Positions 1 through 10,846 of a stretch of DNA of 64,000 nucleotides are shown piece by piece; the first letter of the stretch is position 1; the number at the start of each line of letters is the position of its first letter. The DNA comes from Rana temporaria (lineage: Eukaryota > Chordata > Amphibia > Anura > Ranidae), in the NCBI RefSeq assembly GCF_905171775.1, contig NC_053492.1, positions 326,456,720 through 326,520,719 on the forward strand, written 5' to 3'. Under the pieces are notes generated by a model that was not told where the DNA came from, made no database searches, and saw only the letters and a list, made by a program, of their open reading frames with translations. The position numbers and the translations under genes were made by a program.

Positions 1-484
1 AACCTGCCAGTACCTGTTACCCCTGCTTGAATCCTAATCCTGATACCCGGCTTGTTCCTGTTGATCCTGTCTTCCGCCTGCCCTGACCTTTTGGCTTGCT
101 CCGACCATCCCTCTGCCTCATCCCTGGTACTCTGCCGCCCGCCTGTTACTGACCCGGCTTGACGACCCCTCTACCATCCTGACCTCCCTGCGCCTGATCG
201 GCTGGTCCAGCTTCTCTCCGGCTTCTGGGACTTGCACTGTCTTCTGGGACTTGTTGCTGCTTGATCTTCCAGACCTCTTCCCACCGGTCTGCTACTTGCC
301 AGGCTGCACCTGCCTTCCAGAGACTCCATCAGATCCTGCAGAAGCGACCAACAGCCCCTGCATCAGCGTCTCTCCAGGCGCTTGTGCGACTCTGCATTTC
401 CGTTCCTCCTGTCTACTCTATCAGGGGTCCCGGAATCAGAGGAGTAACGGCTGCCACTTCCTGCACGTCGGGCTCACCCTCTGA
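1..484. other. pyrimidine-rich unassigned sequence
   Basis: This stretch is rich in short CCTG and CTTG-type words (recurrent 'gacccggctt', 'ctgcc') and looks like a degenerate low-complexity or retroelement-derived segment. The short open frames in it have no recognisable domain, and I see no intron or exon signals. It may be the internal flank of a retroelement whose rest lies before the window, but nothing here proves that. Confidence 0.3.
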
Positions 485-675
485 GGTACGTGACAGCGTA
501 AATCCACGTACACGCCCCTAGTGGCCAGCGTAAATATTCAGCCAAGATACGACGGCGTAGGAGACTTACGTCGGTCGTATCTTGGCAACAGTGAGGCGTA
601 TGTCAGTTTAAAAATGCGCGCAAAGATACGACGGCGCTCATTCGGACTTACGACGGCGTATCTACTGATACACCA
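485..675. repeat. short dispersed repeat with tacgacggcgta palindromes
   Basis: The words 'gatacgacggcgta', 'cttacgtcggtcgtatcttgg' (in parts) and 'gacttacgacggcgtat' recur in both orientations, giving several small hairpins. This is the look of a small non-autonomous DNA transposon. It ends just where the DIRS coding sequence begins near 690, so it probably interrupts or truncates that element. No clear TSD was found and the superfamily is not assigned. Confidence 0.4.
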
Positions 676-689
676 TTGTAAGTCTCTCA

Positions 690-982
690 GAATCTGGCTA
701 TATGTGTCCAGGACGAGAGATCCTCTAGCCTACGGAACAGATGCTCTAATAATTCCCTGGAATCAGTTCTCATTGATCTATACATTCCCTCCGATCCCTC
801 TCTTACAAAGACTACTGTGCAGGATCAAAAAGGGGGAAATACCAGTAATCCTAGTGGTCCCAAATTGGCCCAGGAGGCCTTGGTACGCCAAAATCGTAAA
901 GATGGCGGTAGGAAGGCCCTGGAAGCTTCTGCACGACTTGCTGTTGCAAGGTCCAGTGTTCCATCCTTCCTTACAAAGCTAG
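690..982 (+). pseudogene. DIRS RT/RNase H C-terminal fragment
   Basis: The frame reads a stretch typical of the end of DIRS RNase H: a variant of SR(T)RDP-A--DAL---W followed by FPPIPLLQRLL and ILVVPNWPRRPWY, here at about residues 60-125 of the frame. That FPP...VVP-W--RPWY signature is characteristic of DIRS pol. The polymerase palm and its catalytic aspartates are absent. The frame stops at 980-982 and the recombinase follows in another frame. Family assignment rests on motif memory. Confidence 0.75.
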
Positions 983-1060
983 ATTTGAAGGTCTGGCTGC
1001 TGAGACCCACATTTTGAAAAAAACGAGGGGTCTCTGGGCCAGCTCTTTCTACGCTCATTA

Positions 1061-2005
1061 ATGCTAGAAAGCCAGCCTCCAGACTTATCTTTTATAGAGT
1101 CTGGAAAGCAGATGTTTCCTTGTGTGAATCCAGAGAATGGAATCCTCAAAATTCTTGCTTTCTGCCAGTTAGGAGTGTATATGAGATTAACCCTTAGTAC
1201 CATCAAGGGTCAAATATCAGCTCTATCAGTCTTTTTTCAAAGACCACTGACATCTCATTCCCTAGTGCGGGCATTCATTCAAGGGGTACTGCGGATCTAT
1301 CCGCCAGTCAAACCTTTCTTTGTGCCCATGGGATTTTAATTTAGTATTGTCAGTGTTGCAGAAGCAACCTTTTGAACCATACTCGCCAGATTCTGCTGAT
1401 CTTTTTAAGCAGGAAATTGGCCTTTTTGGTATCTCTTCGACTAGAAGAGTATCTGAAGAAACAGCTCTATCTTCCAAAAAGCCTTATTTAATTTGTCACA
1501 AAGACAAAATTGTACTACGACCAGGCTGGCTGCCTTTTTACCAATAAGGTGGTGTCGACTTTTTTTTCCAAGACATTGTTCTGCCTTCTTTTTTTCCGGA
1601 TCCGTGGACAGCGGAGGAAAAATCATTGCACTCTCTGGATCTAGTAAGAGCAGTAAAAGTGTATCTGCAAGCAACTCTCAAGTATGTAAAACAAATGTTT
1701 TGTTTATTTTGCCAGATGGACCATGGAAGGGCCAAGCAGCATCGAGATCCACCATTTCCAAGTGGATTCGACAAGTAATTATTCAAGCTTATGGTTTAAA
1801 GAACAGGAGTCCTTTATCTGTTAAGACGCACTCTACGAGAGCGATAAGTGCTTCATGGGCAGTGCATCACCAGGCTTCAATGACTCAGATCTGTAAAGCT
1901 GCAACTTGGTCTTCAGTCCACACATTTTCCAGATTCTATCAATTAGATGTGAAAGGACCTGAGGATACCGCCTTCAGACGAAGTGTGCTGCAGGCAGCAG
2001 TATAG
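1061..2005 (+). pseudogene. DIRS tyrosine recombinase, frameshifted
   Basis: The N-terminal core-binding part is read at 1061-1339 (VYMRLTLSTIKGQISALSVF, then a stretch ending in YPPVKPFFVP). The catalytic part is at 1650-2005. That part contains the HSTRAISASWA box (HxxR catalytic motif), ICKAATWSSVHTFSRFY with the downstream histidine and the nucleophile tyrosine, and a short C-terminal tail. The two halves lie in different frames and the middle (1340-1640) is degraded. The family's function is strand exchange of a circular cDNA during integration. The gene is inactive here. Confidence 0.8.
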
Positions 2006-2039
2006 GGCTTCTTGTCCGCAAGAGGCCTGCTTGATCTGT

Positions 2040-2361
2040 GTCTCCCACCCTTAATATTGAGCATTGCTCTGGGACGTCCTACTATGTAATGACTAAGGCT
2101 CTGTGTCCCGTTGTGTAAGATAAAGAAAGTAGGATTTTTAATAACAGCTTACCTGTAAAATCCTTTTCTTTGAGTACACCATAGGACACAGAGGTCCCCC
2201 TTCTATGGGATACTTACTGCTTTGCTACAAAACTGGGGAAACTTGTTCTCATAGGTTGTGCCAGTGTCCAATCACCTCTGGTGACCATACAACCCACTAT
2301 GTAATAACTAAGGCTCTGTGTACCGTGGTGTACTCAAAGAAAAGGATTTACAGGTAAGTTA
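2040..2361 (+). repeat. DIRS-1 terminal/internal complementary repeats
   Basis: The segment at about 2090-2200 (actaaggctctgtgtccc, then taaaatccttttctttgag) is repeated in inverted form at about 2300-2361. This is the expected combination of a DIRS inverted terminal repeat with its internal complementary region, used to template circle formation. The right repeat is cut at a TTAA by the MITE, and its remaining bases appear at 3380-3395. Confidence 0.6.
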
Positions 2362-3379
2362 TTAACCACTTCCTTACTGGGCACTTAAACCCCCTTCCTG
2401 CCCAGAGGACTTTTTGCGATTCGGCACTGCGTCGCTTTAACTGACAATTGCGCGGTCGTGCGACATGGCTCATCAAACATAATTGACGTCCTTTTTTTCC
2501 CACAAATAGAGCTTTCTTTTGGTGGTATTTGATCACCTCTGCGATTTTTTTTTGCGCTATAAACAAAAATAGAGCGACAATTTTGAAAAAAATAAAAAAA
2601 TGTTTTACTTGTTGCTATAATAAATAGCTCAATTTTTTTTAAAAAAAAATTTTTATCCTCAGTCTAGGCCGATACGTATTCTAAAAAACTTTTGTAAAAA
2701 AAAAAAAAAAAAATCGTTTGCGCAAAAGTTATAGCGCCTACAAAATAAGGGACAGAATTATTATTTTTTATTTATTTTTTTACTAGTAATGGCGGCGATC
2801 TGCGATTTTTATTGCGACTGCGACATTATGGCGGACACATCGGACACTTTTGACACATTTTTGGCACCATTCACATTTATACTGCGATCAGTGCTATAAA
2901 TATGCACTAATTACTGTATAAATGTGACTGGCAGGGAAGGGGTTAACACTAGGGGGTGAGGAAGGGGTTAAATGTATTCCCTATATAGTGTTCTAACTGT
3001 GGGATAAGGGGGGTGACTGGGGGAGGTGACCGATCTGTGTCCCTATGTACAAGAGACACAGATCGGTCTCCTCTCTCACTGACATCACAGCTGTCTCTGT
3101 GAGAGCCGGCAATGAGAAATGATCTCATATGTAAACATATGAGATCATCTCTCATTGGCCGCACAGATCGCCTAGCAAACGGCCACTCCGATTGGCCGTT
3201 CACGGCGATCTGTGATTGGCTGTGTCCAAGGGACACGGCCAGCACAGAAGTTCCCCGCTGCGTGCTCGGGAGCGCACGCGGGGAACGCGGAAAGGGGCGG
3301 ACATGAAAACACGGCGCCCCAGAGAAGTAGAACCACCCTGCGGCCATATACAGTCGTACGGCCGTCGGGAAGTGGTTAA
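2362..3379. mobile_element. piggyBac-type MITE, copy A (TTAA TSD)
   Basis: The element runs from TTAACCACTTCC to GGAAGTGGTTAA, with TTAA at both ends. Deleting it together with one TTAA restores 'aggtaagttattaaaaatcc', which is the sequence predicted by the inverted copy of the same DIRS repeat at 2120-2150. That is an internal empty-site proof of a TTAA duplication. The body is AT-rich with a conserved block ('aatagagctttcttttggtggtattt' in parts, 'gaatacgtatcggcctaaac'-like words) shared with the other copies. No transposase is encoded. Confidence 0.85.
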
Positions 3380-3402
3380 AAATCCTACTTTTTAAATTAT
3401 TA

Positions 3403-4255
3403 TTAACTGTTTGCCGACCAGTGCACAACGATATACGTCAGCACAATGGCATGGCTGGGCAAATGGGCGTACAGGTACGTTCCCTTTAAATCGTGGCATA
3501 GTGGGCGTGTGCGCCCACCACATACTCTGTGAGCATGTCCGAAGGGGGCCTGCAATCGTGACACGGAGAGGCAGAACGGGTAGATGCAAACAAATGTAAA
3601 CAAGGCATTTCCCTGTTCTGCCTAGCAACATGAGAGGAATCTACTGCTCCCTGTCATCGGAAGCAGTGATCTCTGTCATGTTGTAGTGAGCCCACCCCCC
3701 CACAGTTAGAATCATTTCCTAGGACACACTTAACCCCTTGACCTCTTCCCTGCATTTTTATATCACTGATCGCTGTATAAATGTCACTGGTCGCAAAATA
3801 GTGTCAAAAGTGTCTGATTTGTCCGCCGCAATGTCGCAGTCACAATAAAAATTGCAGATTGCCGCCATTACTAATTAAAAAATTAATAATAAAAATGGCA
3901 TAAATCTATCCCCTATTTTGTAGACGCTATAACTTTTGCACAAGTTAAATCAATATACGCTTATTGCATTTTTTTACCAAAAATGTGTAGAAGAATACAT
4001 ATCGGCCTAAACCGAGAAAGATTTTTTTTTTATATATTTTTGGGGGATATTTATTATAGCAAAATTTAAAAATATCTTTTTTTTTCCAAAAATGTTGCTC
4101 TTTTTTTGTTTAAAGTGCAAAAAAGGTGATCCAATATCACCAAAAGAAAGCTCTATTTGTGGAGGAAAAAGGACGTCAATTTTGTTTGGGTGCAACATCA
4201 CACAACTGCGCAATTGTCAGTTAAAGCGACACAGTGCCGTATCGCAAAAATTTAA
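3403..4255. mobile_element. piggyBac-type MITE, copy B (right terminus deleted)
   Basis: It starts with TTAACTGTTTGCCGACC and shares the family body (aagaatacatatcggcct, caccaaaagaaagctctattt). It ends at 'aaaaatttaac', about 45 bases short of the terminus seen in the sister copy at 16066-16392. The first flanking base (tgtgcttgttagccc) is identical in both copies, so B and the copy at 16 kb appear to descend from one insertion in the same PLE. Confidence 0.75.
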
Positions 4256-4329
4256 CTGTGCTTGTTAGCCCGTGTAGAAAAGGTCCTAATTGTTCGTCCC
4301 ACATATTGTTTGCCACATGGGCATGTAAT
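3990..4329. repeat. left copy of ~340-400-bp direct repeat flanking PLE Y
   Basis: The last ~265 bases of MITE B plus 74 bases of PLE X GIY-YIG sequence are repeated in direct orientation at 16066-16467. Both copies share variants not found in the other MITEs here ('gtgatccaatatcacc', 'gggtgcaaca', 'cacaactgcgc'). The left copy is continuous with the left flank and the right copy with the right flank, which is the geometry of a target-site duplication. Confidence 0.6.
4256..4329 (-). pseudogene. PLE X GIY-YIG endonuclease fragment (left duplicate)
   Basis: Read on the minus strand this gives TCPCGKQYVGRTIRTF followed by an N-K-H segment, matching the CPCG-x-YVGRT-R----R--EH core of the GIY-YIG nuclease of Penelope-like elements. 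Only about 25 codons remain. It is cut on the left by MITE B, where the expected E/K-H-I-N codons supply the TTAA target, and on the right by PLE Y. It duplicates 16393-16467. Confidence 0.7.
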
Positions 4330-4549
4330 GCTGTAGTGTTTCGAATGGCAGAAAAAACTTGTGAATGATCAGCAACCTGAGACAGGCTCTAAAATGGAGG
4401 CGATTAGGGGGCGTGGTCAGCCGCAGAACTGTATGGCTGCATTCTGAGGGAGCTCTCTGAGAACGGATCTCCCTGAGCAACTTACACAGCAACCTGTGAG
4501 CCCTAAACAACACAGAGCGATACTGGAACTTACCGGGACTGTAGCAGAC

Positions 4550-5665
4550 ATGTCGGCTAAGAGGAAGAACAGTGAGGGACCCCGCAAACTCAGCGCATTC
4601 TGCAGGCCTGCTGGGCTGCAGAGAGAACAAGATGGCGCTGCCCCCTCACCTCACTGCAATGCAGAACGGCGTGCTGCTCCCTCTCTCCATGAGGGAGAAA
4701 ATCTCACAGCTACACAGCCCCAGCCTGACAGCGATCGCCTGGATGACATGCTGAGTCCAGTGAGGCAGAAAAGGAGGATCTCCTCTGAACAAGGTAATCC
4801 TCACACACCTCATACAGGCCTTGCCTGCAGCCTGGACAAAAATCCCTATGATGAAAAACTACAGGCTATGCCCACTACTGATTTACCAGTACTGGACACT
4901 ACCTTTAAAGATATGATCATGTCTTTAAGAGGTGCATTACAGCATGATATGATTAGCCTTATGCACAAATCTAAATTGGAGATTGATGCTCTGGGAGAAA
5001 GAGTGGATTATATGGAGAATAAAATGTGCGATTTCACTGCTGCGCACAATGAATTAGTGGACTCCCACTTTGATCTAGAAGAAGAAATGAGACAACTCAG
5101 GATCAAAGTCGGACAAATTGAAGACAGAAATCGGAGAAATAATATAAAATTCAGAGGTATACCTGAGAATGTGAAGCCACCAGACCTAAAACGCTTCATT
5201 AAAACCATGATTTCTGATCTAATCCCTGCCACTCCTCAACAAGAGCTGGAAATTGACAGGGCACATAGACTACCTAAACCGCATTACATAGCAGAGAAAA
5301 TACCTAGAGATGTCATTGCTAGGATCCACTTTTTCAATGTCAAGGAACAACTGATGCAATTCGCTCGGCGCCACTCGCCACTCCCAGATCCGTATTCTGG
5401 AATAATCCTTTTCTCACAAGCAACAATCTTAGCTCGCAAAAATCTAAACTCGATCACTAAAGTGCTGAGAAACCATGCCATAATTTACAAATGGGGCTTC
5501 CCCACAAAAATTCTGGTAGATTTTAAAGGCACCTCATACACTATTAACGAAATGGAACAAGGTCTGAAAATCCTCCGCTCATGGGGTCTACTCCCAAACC
5601 AAGAAAATACCAAAATGGACACTACTACACCTGGTCCCAATTCCCAGGACTGGAAAACAGCTTAA
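4550..5665 (+). CDS. LINE ORF1p, L1-type RNA-binding protein
   Basis: About 371 aa from the ATG at 4550; upstream in-frame codons exist but only a GTG, so I chose this ATG. The N-terminal ~110 residues are low-complexity and basic. A heptad-rich coiled coil follows (LEIDALGERVDYMENKM to LEEEMRQLRIKVGQIEDR), then the RRM-like start RRNNIKFRGIPE and a C-terminal domain (DRAHRLPKP, DVIARIHFF). This is the L1 ORF1p plan: trimeric coiled coil, RRM, CTD. In the family it coats LINE RNA and acts as a nucleic-acid chaperone. The frame is intact. Confidence 0.88.
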   Translation: MSAKRKNSEGPRKLSAFCRPAGLQREQDGAAPSPHCNAERRAAPSLHEGENLTATQPQPDSDRLDDMLSPVRQKRRISSEQGNPHTPHTGLACSLDKNPYDEKLQAMPTTDLPVLDTTFKDMIMSLRGALQHDMISLMHKSKLEIDALGERVDYMENKMCDFTAAHNELVDSHFDLEEEMRQLRIKVGQIEDRNRRNNIKFRGIPENVKPPDLKRFIKTMISDLIPATPQQELEIDRAHRLPKPHYIAEKIPRDVIARIHFFNVKEQLMQFARRHSPLPDPYSGIILFSQATILARKNLNSITKVLRNHAIIYKWGFPTKILVDFKGTSYTINEMEQGLKILRSWGLLPNQENTKMDTTTPGPNSQDWKTA

Positions 5666-6116
5666 AAATCCTCTCATGGCGATTAAAAAAAAAAAAAATC
5701 CTCTCATGACAAGTTTTAATGTCCAGGCACAAACTGAGGCCTCACAAATCTCTTATGCCCATGTTTAAGGGCCTTTTGCAGCTCAGGGAATCCAGATTTT
5801 GAATAATTCCTGACTGGACTTCTCTCCAAGTTTTTACCCCCAATCGATTGGAAGTACATAGTCATGTACACAGGAGTTGGAGCACAACAACTCCTATTCT
5901 TTTTTCACAGTTTTACTAAGCTTTTGTTGATTTTTCTTCCCTGGTTCGTTCACCATTTTCTGTTTTTTTTCTGCTGCCTGTACACTATTTCTAAAGCAAC
6001 ACCACCATCTACTGGCAAAACAATATTACTACGCCACAATGATATCCCATCTACCCACAAAAAAACTATCTCCTACAAGACTGAATCTACAACAAAGCAT
6101 CCTCAACTGATAAGAT

Positions 6117-9100
6117 ATGCCACTTAAACTCATGTCTTTCAATGTCAAAGGCTTGAACAGCCCTCATAAAAGAAAAGCATTGTGGACAGATGCAATTAAA
6201 TTCGGAAGTGATGTTGTTTGCATCCAGGAATCCCATTTCGCTAAGGATAAAACACCTACCTTCAAACATCATAATTTTCCCCACATTTTCCTCTCCAGCA
6301 ACGAAAGAAAGAAAAAAAAAGGGGTGGCTATAGCTATCAAAGACACTGTCTCGTTCCAACAAATAGATCTCAAAACTGACACCCAAGGAAGATACATAAT
6401 TCTGGTTGCCACCTTAGACAACGTGACATACACTATTGTCAATATTTATGCCCCCAATAAAAATCCCCACCAATTCATCCAAAAAGTGATTGGGAAGACA
6501 AGAAAAATTCAGAAAGGCCACCTCTTGATCTGTGGAGACTTAAACGCACCGATGGATCCTGATATGGACACCTCCAAGAAAGGAAAAGCTCCCAGAAAGG
6601 GTCTCTCCAACATTTTCTCAGCAGAAGACCTGTACGATCCCTGAAGATGCCTTCATACCACAGAAAAAGACTTTACTTTCTTCTCCAATGTTCATAAGAC
6701 GTACTCCAGAATAGACTATTTCATCACAGATAAAAATCTCCTCACAAAAGTAGCGAATGCTAGTATTCACAACCTAACATGGTCTGATCACGCTCCAATC
6801 ACTCTTGATATTAATTCGAACCAAAATTGCCCCAACAATTATCTTTGGAGAAACAATACATATATCCTCTCCCAGGAGAAACATAGATCTGTGATGAAAA
6901 AAGGTCTAAAAGAATTTTTTGATGTAAATGATAATATGTCCGTTAACAACACTACTCTATGGTGTGCTCACAAAGCATATGCGAGAGGTCTCTTAATTCA
7001 AATCACCGCTAGAGAGAAAAAAAATAGAAACAACACGATCAACTCAATACTAGTAGAAATTTCCAACCTTGAAAAGTTACACAAAAAAAAACCCCAAAAC
7101 ATAATCTTAGAACGCCAACTCAATAACCTTAGATCTGATCTTAGATCCTTATTAATTGCTGACCATGACAAATATCTTAAAAAACTCAATTTAAAATACT
7201 ACTCCCAAGGTAACAAAGCAGGTAAGTTAATGGCCTCCCAAATAAAACTTCGCCAACAAAAGAACAAAATTCATAAACTAACCCACCACACCTCAGGCAA
7301 AACAATCCTCAATCCTAAAGAGATAGCAGATACTTTCTCACTGTACTATGAGACACTCTATAATCTAAAAAATGACACTCTCACCCCCCAACCAAACGCT
7401 GATAACATCTCATCATTTTTAGACAATATTGTCCTTCCTTCTACTCAACAAACCTATATCAGATGAAGAAATTATTAAGGTTATACACGAACTACCAAAA
7501 AATAAATCACCAGGCCCAGATGGCCTATCAGGAGAATATTATACTGCCTTTGAAGAAACCCTAGTCCCCTATCTTTCCAACCTATTTAATCAAGCAGCTA
7601 ACTCAGAAGCCCTCGCAAAAGAACTGCTAGAAGCAATAATTATCACTATACCTAAATCAGGCAAAGATCCCACTTCCCCTTTAAACTATAGGCCCATTTC
7701 CCTACTAAACTCAGATCTGAAAATTTACGCAAAGATACTGGCGAATAGACTCGTTAATATAATTCCCACTCTAATTAAACCAGATCAAGTTGGCTTTGTT
7801 AAAAGTAGACAGGCCCCAGATAGCACAAGAAGAATGCTCAATATTATTAACTCTATACACAATAATCGAACCCCCGCCCTGCTCTTAGCTTAAGATGCTG
7901 AAAAAGCATTCGACAGAATGCATTGGGAATATATATCAAAAACCTTAACTAAATTCGGCTTTAACGGTTTTATCCACTCAGCAATCATGGCATTATATAC
8001 CCAGCCCAACGCAAAGGTCTACACTTCAGGTATCTTATCTAGAAACTTCCCATTAACTAACGGAACCAGACAGGGCTGCCCCCTATCCCCTATAATTTTT
8101 GCCTTAGCTATAGAACCCCTAGCAGAATACATTCGATCATCCCCGAACGTCAGAGGTGTTACGATTGGCCAAGACGTGCACAAACTAGGACTATTCGCAG
8201 ACGATATCATATTGACACTGACAGAACCTGATGTATCTCTGCCTACAATACACGCAATACTAGAAAAATTCAAAGATGTCTCATACTATAAAATCAATCA
8301 GGAAAAATGCTTTATCCTCCCTATGAACATACCAGACTCGACAATCAACTCTCTACGCACAACACATAAATACAATTGGGACAACAAATCGATAACATAC
8401 CTAGGGATCCAACTCACATTTCCTCCAACAAAAATGTATGATGCCAATTTCCCCACACTTTTAGGCCAAATATCCCGTGACTTATCACATATTCAAAAAA
8501 CCAACTTATCCTGGGTTGGTAAAATAGCCGCTTTCAAGATGCAAACTCTACCTAAAATTTTATATCTCTTTAGATGCCTCCCCATACCAATTCCTGCTAA
8601 GTTCTTTAAACAACTAGACAGCAAACTTAGACAATTTATCTGGAACAAAAAAAAAAACAGAGTTGCTTTCTCGATCCTTACTACTAAAAAAAATTCCGGT
8701 GGAATGGGCCTCCCAGACATTAGAAATTATTATTTTGCTTCTATCTTAGATCAGATGAAACATTGGTTTAACCCAACAAATGACAAATTATGGGTAAACA
8801 TTGAACGCCTAGCCACACACAATTTTGACCTCCCTTCTCTCGCAATAGCTAGCGCCATTATCCCCAAGATAACAATCCCCAACCTAATAAGCATTAAAAC
8901 TACTTTATTCGCTTGGAAACACATTCTCTCAAAAACCAGACATGTAGAGAAAAAGGCTAAATTACATCTTCCCACAGAAGTCATTAATTATTGCAGAATC
9001 AGATTCTCTGTAAACGAGTGGATCAGTAATGGATATAATCTATACCAGAACCTACCCCCTAATGTTAAGAACATCATCGAGACTAAGATTGGTAAGTGTG

Positions 9101-9843
9101 CCCGACTGAAAGATTTCTCTCCCAGTAATTTGATCGAAATCCCTATGAACCTTTGGGAGTTCCTCTCTCCTCAGAAAAATGATAAAAAGAAAGGTATGTC
9201 TTTCTTCTACGATGTGTTATCCTCCCAACTCTTTACCAAAAACACAAATATGCTGAAATGGGAAAAGGATCTGGACCAAATTTTTTCCCCGACTCAGTGG
9301 ATTAAAGCATTTCAAACAATAAGTAAGTCATCCTCTTGCATTGAACACTGGGATAATGCCCAAAAAATAATTAATAGATGGTACTTAACACCATACAAGT
9401 TATCCAAAATTTATCCAACAGCATCTGACATCTGTTGGAAATGTAACGAGCAAACGGGAAACCTCCTGCACACGCTTTGGAGTTGCAAGACTCTAAAAAG
9501 TTTTTGGAACTCTATCTCATCCTTTATCGCCAATCTTACGGGCAACCTTACCAAGCTTACTCCTACTAACGCATTATTAGGTATAGATCTAGACAAATAC
9601 CCCACTTTGTATAGGACTATTGTCTTACATATTTTGATAGCCTCAAGAATTACAGTGGCCTCTCTATGGAAATCCGCAGACGCCCCAAACCTACCAATGG
9701 TTATCACCAGATTAAACACCCAAGCTCAATTAGAACTATTATTAGCCTATAAGAATGATTCTATAATCCCCTATCGTAGAAAATGGAAAATGTGGTTAAC
9801 CCACCCGAAAGCTTCCAAATATTTAAAAGATTCCTTACTTTAA
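6117..9843 (+). pseudogene. LINE ORF2p: AP endonuclease and reverse transcriptase
   Basis: The start MPLKLMSFNVKGLNSP opens an AP-like endonuclease with QESH, ICGDLN, RIDYF and SDHAP motifs. The RT follows with SPGPDGL, LNYRPISLLN, DAEKAFDR, GTRQGCPLSP and LFADDII (catalytic DD intact). The C-terminus has a CxxC...H...C knuckle (ICWKCNEQTGNLLHTLWSC). Three lesions are visible: TGA at 6642 inside the endonuclease, a one-base-type frameshift near 7440, and TAA at 7891 just before DAEKAFDR. Function in the family is nicking and target-primed reverse transcription. The element is nearly intact but not coding-competent. Confidence 0.9.
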
Positions 9844-10188
9844 TAATCTTCCTATAGTCTGAAGAATAACAGTATAAAATACTGAATCTTTGGTATAGAT
9901 AATGACTAACGGCAGCCTTTATTTCAGTTTTCTCCATCCCTTCCCCCCCTCCTTTATTTGTCTTTACTTTAGCTGTATAGGTGTACCACTGATCATCTTG
10001 GTGACCTCCCAGTCCTACAGTTTGTACCCAATTGGGGTAGACTGGCCTAGGTCGCTGAGTACCGTATTCTTTTTCTGTTAAATGTTTGCCTGTACATGGT
10101 GATTATACTACTCAAGTTGTATATTGAATGCAACTATCTCAAGTGTTGTAAATTGATAAACCCAATAAAAATGTATTGATAAAAAAAT
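9844..10188 (+). other. LINE 3' UTR and tail
   Basis: A 345-base non-coding end with a T/C-rich stretch (cttccccccctcctttatttg), an AATAAA near 10164 and a short A-rich tail (tgataaaaaaat) that abuts the right TSD. The tail is not a long pure poly(A). A related end in inverted form (ttgttcaatatttttattgag) starts the LINE fragment at 21351. Confidence 0.7.
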
Positions 10189-10204
10189 AAAATGGAGGCG
10201 ATTA

Positions 10205-10846
10205 CCCAGGGGGATAATGCCCCTTTTGGATTAGCTACTAACATACATCTACCTATTAGGAATGAATCATTCAAAACTCCTAAGAAAGTCCAGAATAATA
10301 GTAAACAGGGGGAAAAAGGGTAGACGAGCATCTTATCAATCACCAAACAGAACATCCGCACTCATGAAGGGTGGCCAACATGGGAGGAACTCAGGGTGGA
10401 AAAAACAACCACAGGTGAAACAGGGTGGCAATTATGATCGAAATTATGGACAGCAACATAACCAGGGATATTATCAGGCATATAGAGAATCTCCGAGGCA
10501 CATGAGGTGCCCAGAGAGAATAAGTCATGACAATCAAGGTCACGACATATACCCTGATCAGAGACCACACTATGAAAACCGTTATTACTCAGAGAGGGGA
10601 AGGGATGACTTTGACTTTGAAAGTGAGTTGGAGACCCGAAATAGGTTTTTCCCTTTGCGAGACAGGGAAGGACCGAGAAATTCTGGATATAACAACTATG
10701 AACAGGCAAAGAGGGTTCATGAAGCTTATAGGTCAGGGCCATCGACCCAGGCCAATATGAAAAAAATCAAGAACATTGGGGTTTTCCCAGACCCAATCAA
10801 GGAGTAAGAAGGCAAAGAGGAACCAGAGGGGGGAGGAGAGCACAGC
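10205..10846 (+). pseudogene. PLE Y N-terminal basic region
   Basis: The PLE frame begins at the ATG inside the TSD (4394, copy at 10192) and shifts near 10310 into a frame that runs to the MITE. It is rich in R, G, Q, Y and N (GWKKQPQVKQGGNYDRNYGQ), which suggests an RNA-binding low-complexity tail. It leads directly into the conserved PLE N-terminal block that resumes at 11880. With the MITE and one TTAA removed, the frame passes through the junction without a stop. No known domain otherwise. Confidence 0.6.

Larger units (their letters stand above)
676..3402 (+). mobile_element. DIRS-type retrotransposon, 3' part, 5'-truncated (DIRS-1)
   Basis: Plus-strand coding remnants run RNase H, then tyrosine recombinase, followed by non-coding sequence with inverted words, which is the 3' order of DIRS elements. 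These integrate with a tyrosine recombinase and have no integrase and no long TSD. The 5' part (gag and the RT palm) is missing from the window or was replaced by the repeat at 485-675. The terminal region is split by a TTAA MITE at 2362-3379, after which a short DIRS remnant ('aaatcctactttt') resumes. Frames are broken, so this is a dead copy. Confidence 0.8.
4407..10188 (+). mobile_element. full-length L1/Tx1-type LINE with 16-bp TSD
   Basis: The 16-base sequence aaaatggaggcgatta occurs at 4391-4406 and 10189-10204, directly flanking the element. The insert has a GC-richer 5' leader (4407-4549), ORF1, a 450-base spacer, ORF2 and a short 3' UTR with AATAAA (near 10164) and an A-rich end. The target is the start region of PLE Y: the TSD contains an ATG that would open the PLE frame. 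The complete structure and few disabling changes suggest fairly recent insertion. Confidence 0.9.
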
